Assembly: GCA_000320545.1 (NCBI GenBank)
Contig: ADNK01000431.1
Coordinates: forward strand, 2,501-66,500
Source of the DNA: Bigelowiella natans CCMP2755
Lineage: Eukaryota; Cercozoa; Chlorarachniophyceae
Direction of reading: 5' to 3'
DNA length: 64,000 nucleotides
Shown here: positions 48,199 through 59,041 of the stretch, in pieces
Layout: every line of letters begins with the position of its first letter
Position numbering within the stretch: the first letter of the stretch is position 1
Notes under the pieces: model-generated
Seen by the model: only the letters and a program-made list of their open reading frames with translations
Databases searched by the model: none
Told to the model about the DNA's origin: nothing
Translations under genes and position numbers: made by a program

Positions 48199-50167
48199 TT
48201 AACTTAACGCCATGTGCGTTGGGATGGTATACCCGTCATAAGCCAGCTTAATATTCAACCCGCTCTTCTTCCCCTCTTCATCATCCACCTTGCACAATTT
48301 GTCGAGTCTGGCCTGGACTTCATCAGCATCACCGAGACTACATGACGCCCCAACGAAATATGCAAACTTTGGCTGTAGCTGAAAGGGGTCACGGCAAAGG
48401 GGGTTGAGTTTCAGGAATGCTTTTACTGAAGAAGGCAGAGGCCGTGATATGTTCGCTTGTTGCAAAAAGAAGTAGGTAGCACAGTGGTGAGAAGAACGCA
48501 TAAGAAAGGACACTCTACCTCATTCACGAAAGCAACAGCCTCATCGTAGTTGAAATGCGTGGTATGCTTCTTAACTTGGAGACAATCGACGACCAGGATC
48601 TTGCCAACACAGATGTTATAGCGAGTGGTGACAGCAGCACGGAGAAGCGGCAGCAGCAGCAGTAACGACAAAATGAGAAGGATCAATATTACTCCCGTTT
48701 CTATCGGAAAGCACAGCAGCTACAGCAGCAAAAGGTTTGCGCTCACCACCTTGATTTTAGGTACTTTCCGAAGGTAATCCATCGATGATTTCGGCAAGGC
48801 ACTTACATCTAAGAAAAGAGAAATGTAGCAATGGCAGCAGCACCAATAACAACAGAAGCAGTTCAGCTGGCTTGTTGCAGTATTATCAGTTTGTAGTTAT
48901 AGTAGTGATAGCAGCAATAGCAGACTAATCAAAGTAGAGACGATAAATGACAAAACGCATTTATCTAATAACGCGCAAATGTCTCCGCCTTTGTGCGCAT
49001 TGGATGACTGCCTCTCGTAACTCACGAACTCCATAAATTTCTACAGCGACGACACCCGCGTATCACTAAAGGATATTTGACCATTTGAGCAGCTTATATT
49101 TATACATATGCTAATATCCCAATCCCCGTCGCTTTCCCCTCCCCACAACCGACTTCCATTTTTGCTGTAGGCTCCTCGAGAACGATTCGATAAGAATCTT
49201 ACGTGACCAAACACCAAAAGCACTGCAACTACTGCTGCTACTACTACTTACTACCGCTAATGTATACGAATTCTCCAGAGCGCCCAAACTCGAAGCCCAG
49301 AGAGATGTATGTGCCGCCATGGTAAACGGGGAACAGCTTCACTCGCAAACCGCAGTCAGATGATATCTCCGCATCATCAGAAACTGTGATGAAACTAAAT
49401 AAAGGCGATATGGCAAAAACAAGGACGAAAGCGATGATGACGATGATGACGATGATGACGAAGGCGATGAAAATAACGAGGATCGGTGATGAAGTAGAGA
49501 AGGAAATTGAAGTTGATGCCCCTAGCAATTGATGCGACGGAAAAATATCCACGTCACAGCAACTTCTCGATGAGTTCCGCCAACAACGCAGAAATGCGAT
49601 GAATCGTTCACTGGGGGTAGTGTTCGGAATCACGTTATTCTGGGACATACCACCGTCATGTCAATTCTGTTCTTGTGATGATGCAGGTGTTGCTACTGCT
49701 GCTTACTCTAGCTGCGCCACTCTCCGAAGAACAACATCCTTCAGACCTGGTACGCACTCTTGCTTTCTTTTGCACCACCACCACACACACACACACATGG
49801 AGACTGTTATGTTATATAAAATAATTTATTTATTAAGAGTTTTAAGCATATTCCTCTTCCCCCTCCTTTTAATATTCTTGTTCTTGTTCTTAAATTCTCA
49901 AAGTTGCCATCACGTTGTCATGATGATACTACTGCCATGTGTGATTCTTCTTACTTGGCTAGATATGGAAATGCTCGCTTCACAGTAGAAATCGTAGCCT
50001 TGTTGGATATCACCCTGAGCACCGACCCATGATCGTAAAAGAGGAGGAAGTTGGGATAAAAGGAGGAGGAGGAGGAGGAGTAAATATCAGAGGGAAGAAT
50101 CAGTATTAGATATCGTCAATAATTGAGTAAGGTAATACTTGCCATGAGTGTATAATCCATACTACAT

Positions 50168-50208
<41 letters not shown>

Positions 50209-50440
50209 TACCACACAAATTTATATAACTAAAGATGGTGACTGCAGAGGTTCTTTGTGCTATTTTCGTGAGTTGTGAACAACTACTTGAGAGGCCCGGA
50301 GACCGCTCTGTAGCCAAGCTGCTTTCCACTCGAGTCGCGTACCTACATGTATTATCACTCTTCATTTAAAAAGAATCGTGGTCATTTTTCTCAAGTTCGA
50401 CTACGTAGAGTCCCCAGGGGTAAAGATGCTATATAAGTAT

Positions 50441-50483
<43 letters not shown>

Positions 50484-51706
50484 TAGTTTGTGGACTTGGT
50501 TTTCCTATTAATGGTGTCTCACCTCCCGAATCTGCTGCAAATCCCTCACATCGTCCAATCCTAGAGCAGCAGTAGCAGCAGTAGCAATAACAGTGATGAT
50601 GTCATAGAAAGCACTACTTTGAGATGATGTCTTCTTCGCATGCTTGTCGTCGACAAAAACAGTGTCACTATGGTGCTGGGAATCAAGACACAGAACTCGT
50701 AACTTACGGGTTCCTATTTTGTGATTTTAAACCAGAAATACTCTCTGGAAGGCTTAAACGTAACTTCGATTTGTACTCTACGCTTAATCCTACACTGTTT
50801 TGCACTAAATTGACCTAATATTGCGTCTGCATGGCCATGTGTGAGGAATATCTGATGGACCCAAAAGGTATCATGTAATTCCAAAATCACAACAAAAAAG
50901 AGACTAGCATGAACATCCATCCGAATATAATGCCTTTCCTAGCTTTCACGCCTTTTCCTCTGCCCCCCACCCATCAATTCACCCTACCGTATTGATATTT
51001 ACAACATCCAGACGAGGTAAAACGTTCATGTTCGCCACTGCAAAAGATTACGATTCATTTTGAGCCGGGGGCAGAGAGAGCAAACAAGTCCAGCGAAAAA
51101 TATGAAAGGTCGAAGATTATGGATTTTGTTGTGTGAATGTGTACACATATATGAACAGTCATAGAATTCGGGGACTAACCACTATGATGATGACCGGCCT
51201 TGTTGTGTATGCATGTTTGGCGCATCTCAAGAAGCGCAAGCACTCAAACCTCTCATTGTCTTGCCAACATCAACAAGAATATTCGCCCTCTCTGAGCCTT
51301 TGGCAGCCGCGACTCGCAGCAGAATAGACACGTTATTGCGCCGATTACGCGATGTCGCGTTCTCATGTGCATCCTGGCATACCTAAAAACGGCAAATATT
51401 GGCCGAAGAGTTTACACACCCCTTAATTCAGCACTGCACACTACCTACAGATAAGAACAGTACCTTGCAGTTCTTGTTCAAGATGTGGGAGAGATTCGGA
51501 ATCCCTGGATTGAAAAAATCGACATCGTTGACGACATCGTTGACGACACAGTTTTTATTTGTTTGGGGGGGATGGGCTGAGCTACCATACATCTACTAAC
51601 CCGTACTCACTCCAGTCCCAATAAACGTCACATCGAAGAACCCGTTTGGAGGGGGCTTAACACCACGCAATCCTTTCCTCTCCCCGGCGTCTGCCTCGGA
51701 TTCCAT
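48199..51706 (-). CDS. PhnP-like metallo-beta-lactamase-fold hydrolase
   Basis: Many small exons reconstruct a metallo-beta-lactamase-fold enzyme of the PhnP/PqsE-like phosphodiesterase group. In order: FFDVTFIGTG (from ATG 51706), VCQDAHENATSRNRRNNVSI (about 51385-51300), VHQIFLTHGHADAILG with the metal motif HGHAD (about 50880-50830), joined in phase to LDDVRDLQQIRE (about 50560-50525), KRAFPYLAK, LKDVVLRRVAQLE, VKLFPVYHGGTYISLGFEFG and EFVYISG (49390-49265), a short exon with DTRVSS, SSMDYLRKVPKIK, ILVVDCLQVKKHTTHFNYDE and KLAYDGYTIP near the stop at 48199. HFNYDE and the terminal AYDG are diagnostic of this group. The second metal His normally sits in YHGG. The substrate is probably a cyclic phosphodiester but is not proven. 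Confidence 0.82.
50168..50479. repeat. (CA)n and (AT)n tracts
   Basis: CA at 50168-50204 and AT at 50449-50479 lie in introns of the metallo-beta-lactamase-fold gene. Confidence 0.92.
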
Positions 51707-52044
51707 GCAACAGGGGTGAGTAAGAAGGTCGCTGTTGGAGTGTTGTCGATTAAAACTCGAGAAAAACTCCGACGATTGTTCGTCTGCGACAAGGAAATAA
51801 AGGCAATTATCCCGCCCTTTCTCCCCTCTCTCTGAGACTTTTCCCCGAAAGATCTCGGAAGCCATATAATTCGTGATTGGGAATATGACGGAGAAAATAG
51901 ACAAAAAACTTAGGTATTTTATATAGTGCGACAACAATAAAAATGGAAGTGTGTAGTTTATTGTTCGGCGTACTCATCGTTGCAGCCTCGGATTAAATCC
52001 ATATTTCTGGGAAAGCGAGGGGGGGAAACACTTGGGCAAGCGCA
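51707..52044. promoter_or_regulatory. Short head-to-head spacer with two TGCGACA motifs
   Basis: Only 338 bases separate the metallo-beta-lactamase-fold gene (-) from the plus-strand gene at 52045. TGCGACA occurs at 51785-51791 (TCTGCGACAAGG) and 51927-51933 (AGTGCGACAACA). Confidence 0.5.
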
Positions 52045-52823
52045 ATGCTGCGCCGCTTTCCCCGCGAGAACGATGACACCCGTCGCTTTAAGAATAAAGT
52101 CTTTACACTTGGCGACCGCATCCAGGTTTTTATATGATGACATCGCGTGGCTGGCTAGTTGCTTAGTTTCTGCGACTTATCTGCTCTCCCATGTAATAGG
52201 TTACAAATCCGCACGCAGCAGCACCTTTTGGATACAAGTCGCTACAAACATCGCTGCACAAAATCAAGAATATGAAAGGCACTATCGTTGTCTTCGAGGG
52301 AGAGTCGATCGCTGTCATCAAGATCAAGTGAGAAGGATGAATGCTGAAGCTATATGCAGAAGCAAAGGGGAAAGGGGGCAGAGAGAGCCAGCGACTGACA
52401 TTGGGATTAGGGAGACATTTTTTGCGTGTATACCGAAGAAATTGAAACTCACAATAACTAACATTTTGCATTCGTACATGAAAATCAGTGATAAAAGACG
52501 GCAATTTCTACACAGGCTTGCAATGCCTGATCTGCAGCCCTTCTTTAGTGCCACCAGCCTTGATAGTGACGTAATTTAAGACACTTAAGCAAATATTCAA
52601 TCTATAAGAAGCCGAGGAGTAGCATACCATTCAAGTTTATAACACACATATTTGTGCGTGTTTTTAATGTATACCATTCTACAAAGCCTTTCATACGCTC
52701 ATCAACGGACCAATTTCTCGGTCATAACTATTCTTTTCGTGCTTATCATACTCTAAGATTGTCTCTATAATTGGGGGATACCTCACAATGAAAGTTTGCA
52801 AGGTTACATAAATGTATGTATGA

Positions 52824-52860
<37 letters not shown>

Positions 52861-53353
52861 GTTAACAAAGGCTGATTCATCCCCCCAGCGTTGCCTTCAT
52901 TCGTTGCCGTATATACAAGGTTTACGTCTACAAGCCGCAGTCTTTATTCCAGGTGCCTCTCTCATCGATAAAGGTCTTGATATTCCAAACATTTTAATTT
53001 CACCCTTCCCTCCCCCAAAAAGCAGTTGCTTCACACCTGTATAACACAAAGCAAAACTTCCTATCATCTTTCCTTTGCCGACACGTCGCTGACTTGTATC
53101 TATATGCGTTCTTCAGTGCATCGATGAAGGAGTCTTCCGCAGGCCAGATCCTTTAGGTAAGCAGATCTACCCTGGCATGCAACGGCTTTATCGGCGTCAC
53201 GGGGACATCAAAGAGTGGCTGAAGAAAATTGATGTCGAATCTTGGAGCTCGAAGAAGATCCAACAAGCAAAGAACTACAATGAAAGACTCAAGGAACACT
53301 GGGAAAAGGTATATGGTGCCATAAATCATACTAGCTCTGGCGTGCTCCTTTAG
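52045..53353 (+). CDS. Unrecognised protein, tentative exon chain
   Basis: Candidate exons with good splice sites and consistent orientation: MLRRFPRENDDTRRFKNKVF and TLGDRIQ (52045 to a CAG|GT donor near 52128), joined in phase to SLQTSLHKIKNMKGTIVVFE and GESIAVIK (about 52229-52329, donor GTGAGA), then VAFIRCRIYKVYVYKPQSLF (about 52889-52951), then a long last exon with CIDEGVFRRPDPLGKQIYPG, HGDIKEWLKKIDVESWSS and NYNERLKEHWEK, with a stop at 53351-53353. The peptides look like a folded basic protein, but I recognise no family, and the middle of the chain is uncertain. The position fits the alternating-strand pattern. A GT microsatellite lies at 52828-52858. Confidence 0.4.
52828..52858. 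repeat. (GT)n microsatellite
   Basis: A GT run shortly upstream of a candidate splice acceptor near 52888. Confidence 0.92.
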
Positions 53354-54013
53354 AATGGCGGAGCGTTGCACTTGGCTGATAAAACCACCAACGTGAAACA
53401 CGGCCGAGATCTTCAGAATTAGATGCGAAGCCACTTTAGTGAAGAACATGAATAAATTAGCTTATATCATATGTAGGAATAATCTGATGAATAAATTAGC
53501 TAATAACATATCTAGGAATAATCTGATGAATAAATTATCTCTACAATCACATGCAACAATAACAGAGCGCTCAATATGCAAAAGATATCTGTGCACAGAT
53601 AAAATATTGCTAGCACATAAAAACATTATACATTGGCGCAAGCACTTGCAAAAGAACATCATTGTGTGCACCAGCAAGACAGACAAGCATGATGCATACA
53701 TCAATTTACAGTAGGATCTACTATTTCCTTCATTATGCTACATATATCAAGTAATAGTACATGTACACATAGCTATATAGGGAAGACAGAGGGAGAGAGA
53801 AAGAGAACGGGAGAGAAAGACAGCGCGAAGATGAAGCAGCTAGCAAAAAATAGCACTCCGATTGCCACGCATTGCAACTAATTGCTGGTGTACGCGCATA
53901 GATATCACATACACGTATAATCTTATATGTGCAGCCAATCTTCTTCTTATTCACCATTATTCGAAGGTCACACTACATGTGCTGCTGACAACTACCAGAA
54001 GTATCACCCAAAT
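53354..54013. other. Convergent 3' spacer with 39-bp tandem repeat
   Basis: Tail-to-tail spacer. It has GCTAGC at about 53608 and 53837 and a 39-bp tandem repeat at 53448-53540. No supported gene. Confidence 0.5.
53448..53540. repeat. 39-bp tandem repeat, about 2.3 copies
   Basis: ATGAATAAATTA begins at 53448, 53487 and 53526, a period of exactly 39 bases (13 codons), with few differences between units. Confidence 0.9.
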
Positions 54014-54510
54014 CTACATGTCCAATAATTCATCAAGTTCAGCATCATAGTCATCAGCAGGCGTCGCCTCTTCCTTCGCGATTGCAGATCTCCCCTGCTG
54101 CTCAGCCTCACCCCCGTTGCTGTTTCGCTCAGAAGCCGGTAGCGCAGCTGTGGAAAGAGAAGTGGGCCCTGGAGCACCCGCAGAATGGCGTATTAGTTGA
54201 AAAGTGGAACATTAGATGTGAACACTAGCGATCGAAAAGCTTCTAAAAACAATATTTTTCTCCGCGAAATAACAAACTGCATGGTGAATCCCATAGATAA
54301 CTGCCCTGCGACACGGCAAAAGCTTGCCGCGGCGGTGTGTTGTTTACATGGCTAGTAGAATGACGATAAGATGATGCACCTTCTTCCACAGCAGCTGCAG
54401 ACGGATTCAGATCTAGGAGCTGTGGTAGATGCATGCATGTAATTCGTACATCAGCGCTCATAAATAACGGTATACACACCACAGATGATGATGCGCCAAC
54501 AGTGAACGTA

Positions 54511-54545
<35 letters not shown>

Positions 54546-54595
54546 AAGAAGAACAGAGGCAAATTTATCGGAATAACGGAAAGAAAAAAAGAGTG

Positions 54596-54637
<42 letters not shown>

Positions 54638-55028
54638 ATGTGTGTGTGTGTGTGTGTGTGTGTAGTGTGTCTGCTTGTGCGTGTGAACATGCATATTTTA
54701 CTGCTGACTTCGTCAAGGTCTTCCTCGATTTCTTGCGGCATTCCATCAAGCCTATCATCTCCGGGAGGGCGACTCCCATTCGCTATTTCCCTGCTTTCAC
54801 TGGGATTTTCCTTCGGCTGATGCCCGGGAGGGAGAGACTGGCCCGAGAGCGTGTTTGCTTTTCTGTCGGAGGCCTCCGTTGCGGCGTTGTCGTCGTGGAC
54901 TTTGTCATTTTTTTCATCGAAAGCTTCTTGCATAGCTTCATCGCCCTTGGCCCATATCTCCGCGACGTTCAATTCGACGTCATTCTCGACCCTGAATTAC
55001 ATGTTTTAATAATATATATATATATCAT

Positions 55029-55069
<41 letters not shown>

Positions 55070-55582
55070 CCATCTATGTCCAAATAGCCCCTTCCCCCAT
55101 TCCCCTCCCCCATCCCCTTTTTACTTATAAATCCCTGCCGGGAGTATCAGCTTGCCGCCACTCTAATGTTGTAATATAGCAGCAGCGATGAGACGCAATA
55201 AGAAGTTTCTTCGCGGCACAATCGAACATCGTTGTGTGATATCGAAAGGAGGAAATCATGAAAAGCGCCTTGAGCATCTAATTCCAGACAATTTTGGGGA
55301 CGAGGATCGTCAGAATGTTAAGTGTTGGGGAAATCATCATAAGCGTTCTTCGTCGTCATTGTATAAATGCATGCATATCCTCTTCTTCGTCCTCGCCCCT
55401 CTCCTGCATCATCATCCTCGTATCTCCGAAGAACGTATATAATTCTTGTCGTCTTACATACAGATGTCAGCAGCTTGTATAAGGCTTCACGTAGAGAGGC
55501 TTTAGAAATTCTCCTAAAATGTTATGCTTTATTCTTATTAAATTCGTTTACGCATTACGTCTACATCTAAATATTACACAAA

Positions 55583-55643
<61 letters not shown>

Positions 55644-56714
55644 CGTATACGCTATATTTGATGCTAGTGCGCTCTTTCTCTAAAAGGTTCTCCCAACACT
55701 GAAACCATCTTCTTCTTTTCTTTTCACACTTCGATCATAAGCAACAACCATGGATTGAGATCCCTACCAACCCCGTCCCCAGCTTCGACGATTCGGAACT
55801 GCTCTGCTACTGCCGCCTTCTGGCTGTTGCTTTTGGCGCTGTTATCGTCGGGATGAGCACCCGGTCCCCTCCCCGCCTTCTTGAAGTCACGTTCTTGGTT
55901 CGTGCTCTTCCGTGTTTCGCTATCCGTCACGTAGAGCTCATTCTACGGTGTCGATGACGTTGTTCAAGCATTCGTAATGACCACGATGAAAATGATGATG
56001 ATCACGGCAAGAGCTCTCTCTCTCTCTCTCTCCCCCTCTCTCTTTCTAAACTTACTACCTGGAACATTTTTCTTGTGTACCTGATAGGTGTAGACGTCAT
56101 CAGTGGGAGTGCAAGGAATCAAGTGGAATCGTCGAACAGAAGAATCAAAGCGGTCAAAAATAGAGGGAGGGAAGACCGGAGCTACTATTACTACTACTAC
56201 TACTACTACTACTACTACCAGTATTACTCTAATAATTCCTCGTCGTCGCCATTATCATCTCCTTCTCCTCCTCCAAGACCATATCGATGCAAGTTGCTGC
56301 CTAATGGTCGTGGACCTGACGTTGCATATAAGACGATGCCATTTACTAATACGACGGCGTCGTTGTTTCGGATAGAGGCTCCATGTTACTTAACCTCGAT
56401 TTTCTTCCACGTATTTTCTTCCTCGATTTGTGTTCGATGTTCGTGCGTGTTGACCCACCCCAACGTCTCTGGTCTACTCCCTCTTCATCAGTGTCGGGTT
56501 GATCTTCGAATCTACCATCCCTCGTTCTTGAATTGCCTCTTCTACCGCCGCGGCCTCCGCGTCCTCGTCCCTTCCCTCCCCGCTTTCTGTAATTTGATAT
56601 CGACTTTTTCTTCCTCCAGTCCCGCGTTCTGTTGTTCTGTGGCCCTTTACCCCGGCCGCCACCCCGGCCGCCTCCCCGGCCTCTTCCCCTTCCCCCGCGA
56701 CGGCCTCGGCCGCT
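54014..56714 (-). CDS. RGG-rich, probably RNA-binding protein (5' end not found)
   Basis: After a CAG acceptor, an exon from 56714 encodes a dense RGG/RG segment (SGRGRRGGRGRGRGGGRGGG), then RDWRKKKSISNYRKRGGKGR and FEDQPDTDEEGVDQRRWGG up to a GTGGGT donor near 56450. Further exons appear hydrophilic: TDSETRKSTNQERDFKKAGR with AEQFRIVEAG (about 55930-55780), ELNVAEIWAKGDEAMQEAFD and GMPQEIEEDLDEVSS (about 54980-54705), LLDLNPSAAAVEEGASSYRH (about 54420-54300), and a last exon ending PADDYDAELDELLDM at TAG 54014. The RGG repeats with an acidic D.ELDELL terminus recall mRNA-export adaptors such as ALYREF and CHTOP, which end in similar motifs. That is an inference; no RRM is visible. Exon joins are approximate and the first coding exon is missing. 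Confidence 0.5.
54518..54663. repeat. (AAG)n, (AT)n and (GT)n tracts
   Basis: AAG triplets at 54518-54551, AT at 54600-54632 and GT at 54637-54663 in one intron of the RGG gene. Confidence 0.92.
55030..55061. repeat. (CA)n microsatellite
   Basis: A CA run in an intron of the RGG gene; a TA run at 55588-55625 followed by GT at 55626-55641 lies in the next one. Confidence 0.92.
56184..56218. repeat. (TAC)n triplet repeat
   Basis: A TAC-triplet run within an intron of the RGG gene. Confidence 0.9.
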
Positions 56715-57064
56715 CTGTGAAAGGTTGGCGTTGGTTATTGTTACAGGACAGTAGAAGAATCACGGTGTAGCACGGGGGGAAGGGGAGGAAAGCACCATTG
56801 TTATCAGGCTGGAAATTAAGCGCAAAAAACTGACTGATTTATACCTGCGACAAGAGGAAGTTATATGTCGCAGGGTGGAATTATTGGTTGTCCAGCTCTC
56901 CTGGGAAATCAACGATTCTGTCAGATAAAACGGCTGATATTTTCCATCTGCGACAACTATCTCAGACCTTGTCGCCCGTCCGAAGATAATCTGGCAACGG
57001 AACGCTTCCCCTCCGCGTTTGAAAAAGACCGCTGCGGAGGGGGGGGAGAACTTCATAGGGCCGC
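56715..57064. promoter_or_regulatory. Head-to-head spacer with three TGCGACA motifs
   Basis: Between the RGG gene and the CWF19L2-like gene. TGCGACA occurs at 56846-56852 (CCTGCGACAAGA) and 56949-56955 (TCTGCGACAACT), and TGTCGCA at 56866-56872 (reverse strand CCCTGCGACATA). This is the densest cluster of the motif in the window. A long minus-strand open frame crosses the motifs and is more likely leader or chance than coding. Confidence 0.5.
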
Positions 57065-59041
57065 ATGAATCAACGTCCCTCGGATAGCTGGGGGAGGGGA
57101 AGAGACTCCGAAGTGGCTCTTTTGAGACGGTGTGTTCAACGAAATTCGTACGTTGCACTGCTCCTTACAGCGATGGCGTCTCTCACGAGACTGCTCCTTG
57201 TTCCACAAATCCCCGGTGCCCGCACGATTGGGAGAGAGGCGATAGGCAAAAATGAGTCGGATCGCCGTAGATATATATCCCCTGCAGATCTGCCAGAGTT
57301 TCCGCCCTTCCGTCGCCCTGTAGAGCGGAGTCGTTATGGAAATAGACACCATTGCAGCATGCCCGTACTACCCGATCATGATGAACGGCTGGTGGCGATC
57401 CAATCACGGTATCGAGGAGATCTGTTGTACTCTATCACAGGCAAAGATAGATCAACTAGTAAGCTCCGTGGGTATCAAGGAGGGGGCGCAAGAGGTCACA
57501 CACAAAGAGCTCGGATGACCGATGATAACGCTTCTTCTGATCCAGCTTCCAGAGGTACCTACCGGAGCGAAAGAAGTTTTTTTGCCATTGGAGATCTTTC
57601 GGAGAAGAATCGCCTTTATGCTAGATGGCTAAGGGCACAGCTACGTGGAGATGAGTCAGAAGCCGAGGATATTCATGAGCTGATCCAGACCACAAAGGAG
57701 GACGAGAAGCGACGGAAGGACGAGGAGGAAGCACAGGGAAAGATACACGGAAACCAGAAGGGCAGAGCTAAGTTGTTTTCACGACAGCAGCAGCAGCGGA
57801 ATAAGGAAAACTTCCAGGATTTATTCGAGAGTTTCTACAAAGAGAGTGGGTCCCGTGCCAACATTGAAATGCTACGTCATAACGATAGCCAAACCAGGAC
57901 GGTGGGAGGTGCAGATGCGGCAGCATCACGCATTCAGAGCAAGCGAGGTTCAATTTTCCAAATGGGTGACACACCGAACTACTTGGACAACGGAAAGGAC
58001 TTTGAAGATCTCGTGCGATTCGCTCTCACTCGGAAGACGACGTCGTCCATGAACATCAGCATCGAAGAGCTCGAGGCCAATGAGAAACGAGACTCATACG
58101 TGAACCACATGAGACCGATGATTGAAGGTGCAAACAGTTTCGTCCCCCCGCCGGAATGGATGGATAATAACGACGAGGGGGGAGGAGGAGGGGATGACGA
58201 GATGCAGCAAGCGGGTGGTGATCAGTATAATCCAGCTGCCTTCACAGGCCTGGCATTCGCACTCGATCCTCGCTCAAATGGTTTCCGATCCGATCTCATC
58301 GTTTCCAGAGGACCTCTTTGCTTCATGGTTCCAACGCTGTATTATCCTTTAGCCCGAGGGCATTGTTGGGTCGTGGCCATTGATACGGACTCGAGATGTA
58401 CAATGGACCTCGAGGACGACGCGCTGGAGGACGTATATAATTACAAGAAGTCGATTGTCAGCATGAACCGTCGGCGGGGCCTGCGCACGGTCTTTTTCGA
58501 GACAGCTGTACAGCTGGAGGGGGCAAAGCGTAGGCCCATCGTGGAGGCTGTCGCCCTACCAGAAAAGTCGTTTGCCAGCTCACGCATCTTTTTCAAAAAA
58601 GCTATGGTTGACGCTGGGAGCGATTGGAACACGGTCTCTGCATCTGGGAAGAAGGTTCTTGAGACCTCGCCAGGAAGGCACCCGCTGGCTCATGTTCTCC
58701 CTCGTGGCGACTTTCCGTATTTCCACGTGGAATTCGAGATGGAGGGGGGCTACGTGCATGTCATCGAGGACGAAGGGCTATTTGATTTGGATTTTGGTCG
58801 CAATGTCCTCACTGGCCTCCTCGGGATAGATGATGCTAACGTCGCTAGCACTTCCTCCGTCCCTTCCCTTTATGACCAGCAGCAGAGAGCGATGGACCTG
58901 AGAACAAGATTCAAGCGGTTCGATTGGACGCCTAGTTACTACGCGCAGGCAGAGAAAGAAGTACAGGAAGAGGGGGGGAATGAAGAAGAAGAAGAAGAAT
59001 TAGGGCGAACCGCACGGAGAACCAAACGTGCGCACAGATGA
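57065..59041 (+). CDS. CWF19L2-like (CwfJ domain) splicing-complex protein
   Basis: CWF19/CwfJ proteins bind late spliceosomes and help lariat debranching. This single-exon gene of up to 658 residues has, in order, an acidic/charged helical region (ARWLRAQLRGDESEAEDIHE and TKEDEKRRKDEEEAQGK), SIEELEANEKRDSYVNHMRP, and the two CwfJ C-terminal domains: FMVPTLYYPLARGHCWVVAI, NRRRGLRTVFFETAVQLEG, IVEAVALPEKSFASSRIFFK, FPYFHVEFEMEGGYVHVIED and FGRNVLTGLLGI, closing with a basic tail. The usual CxFC pair at the start of the first CwfJ domain is missing (AFTGLAFALDP instead), as is the His after the GHCWVV strand. The N-terminal half is shorter than in human CWF19L2. The true start may be ATG 57173 or 57515 rather than 57065. 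It is head-to-head with the RGG gene. Confidence 0.85.
   Translation: MNQRPSDSWGRGRDSEVALLRRCVQRNSYVALLLTAMASLTRLLLVPQIPGARTIGREAIGKNESDRRRYISPADLPEFPPFRRPVERSRYGNRHHCSMPVLPDHDERLVAIQSRYRGDLLYSITGKDRSTSKLRGYQGGGARGHTQRARMTDDNASSDPASRGTYRSERSFFAIGDLSEKNRLYARWLRAQLRGDESEAEDIHELIQTTKEDEKRRKDEEEAQGKIHGNQKGRAKLFSRQQQQRNKENFQDLFESFYKESGSRANIEMLRHNDSQTRTVGGADAAASRIQSKRGSIFQMGDTPNYLDNGKDFEDLVRFALTRKTTSSMNISIEELEANEKRDSYVNHMRPMIEGANSFVPPPEWMDNNDEGGGGGDDEMQQAGGDQYNPAAFTGLAFALDPRSNGFRSDLIVSRGPLCFMVPTLYYPLARGHCWVVAIDTDSRCTMDLEDDALEDVYNYKKSIVSMNRRRGLRTVFFETAVQLEGAKRRPIVEAVALPEKSFASSRIFFKKAMVDAGSDWNTVSASGKKVLETSPGRHPLAHVLPRGDFPYFHVEFEMEGGYVHVIEDEGLFDLDFGRNVLTGLLGIDDANVASTSSVPSLYDQQQRAMDLRTRFKRFDWTPSYYAQAEKEVQEEGGNEEEEEELGRTARRTKRAHR

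Noticed and set aside
51958-52143. Minus-strand 61-residue open frame beginning MSSYKNLDAVAKC
   Set aside because: It overlaps the better plus-strand first exon (MLRRFPRENDD with a good donor), has no recognised motif and would break the head-to-head layout.
56760-57158. Minus-strand 132-codon open frame as the first exon of the RGG gene
   Set aside because: It contains all three TGCGACA motifs of the divergent spacer, overlaps the start of the CWF19L2-like gene and lacks family similarity.
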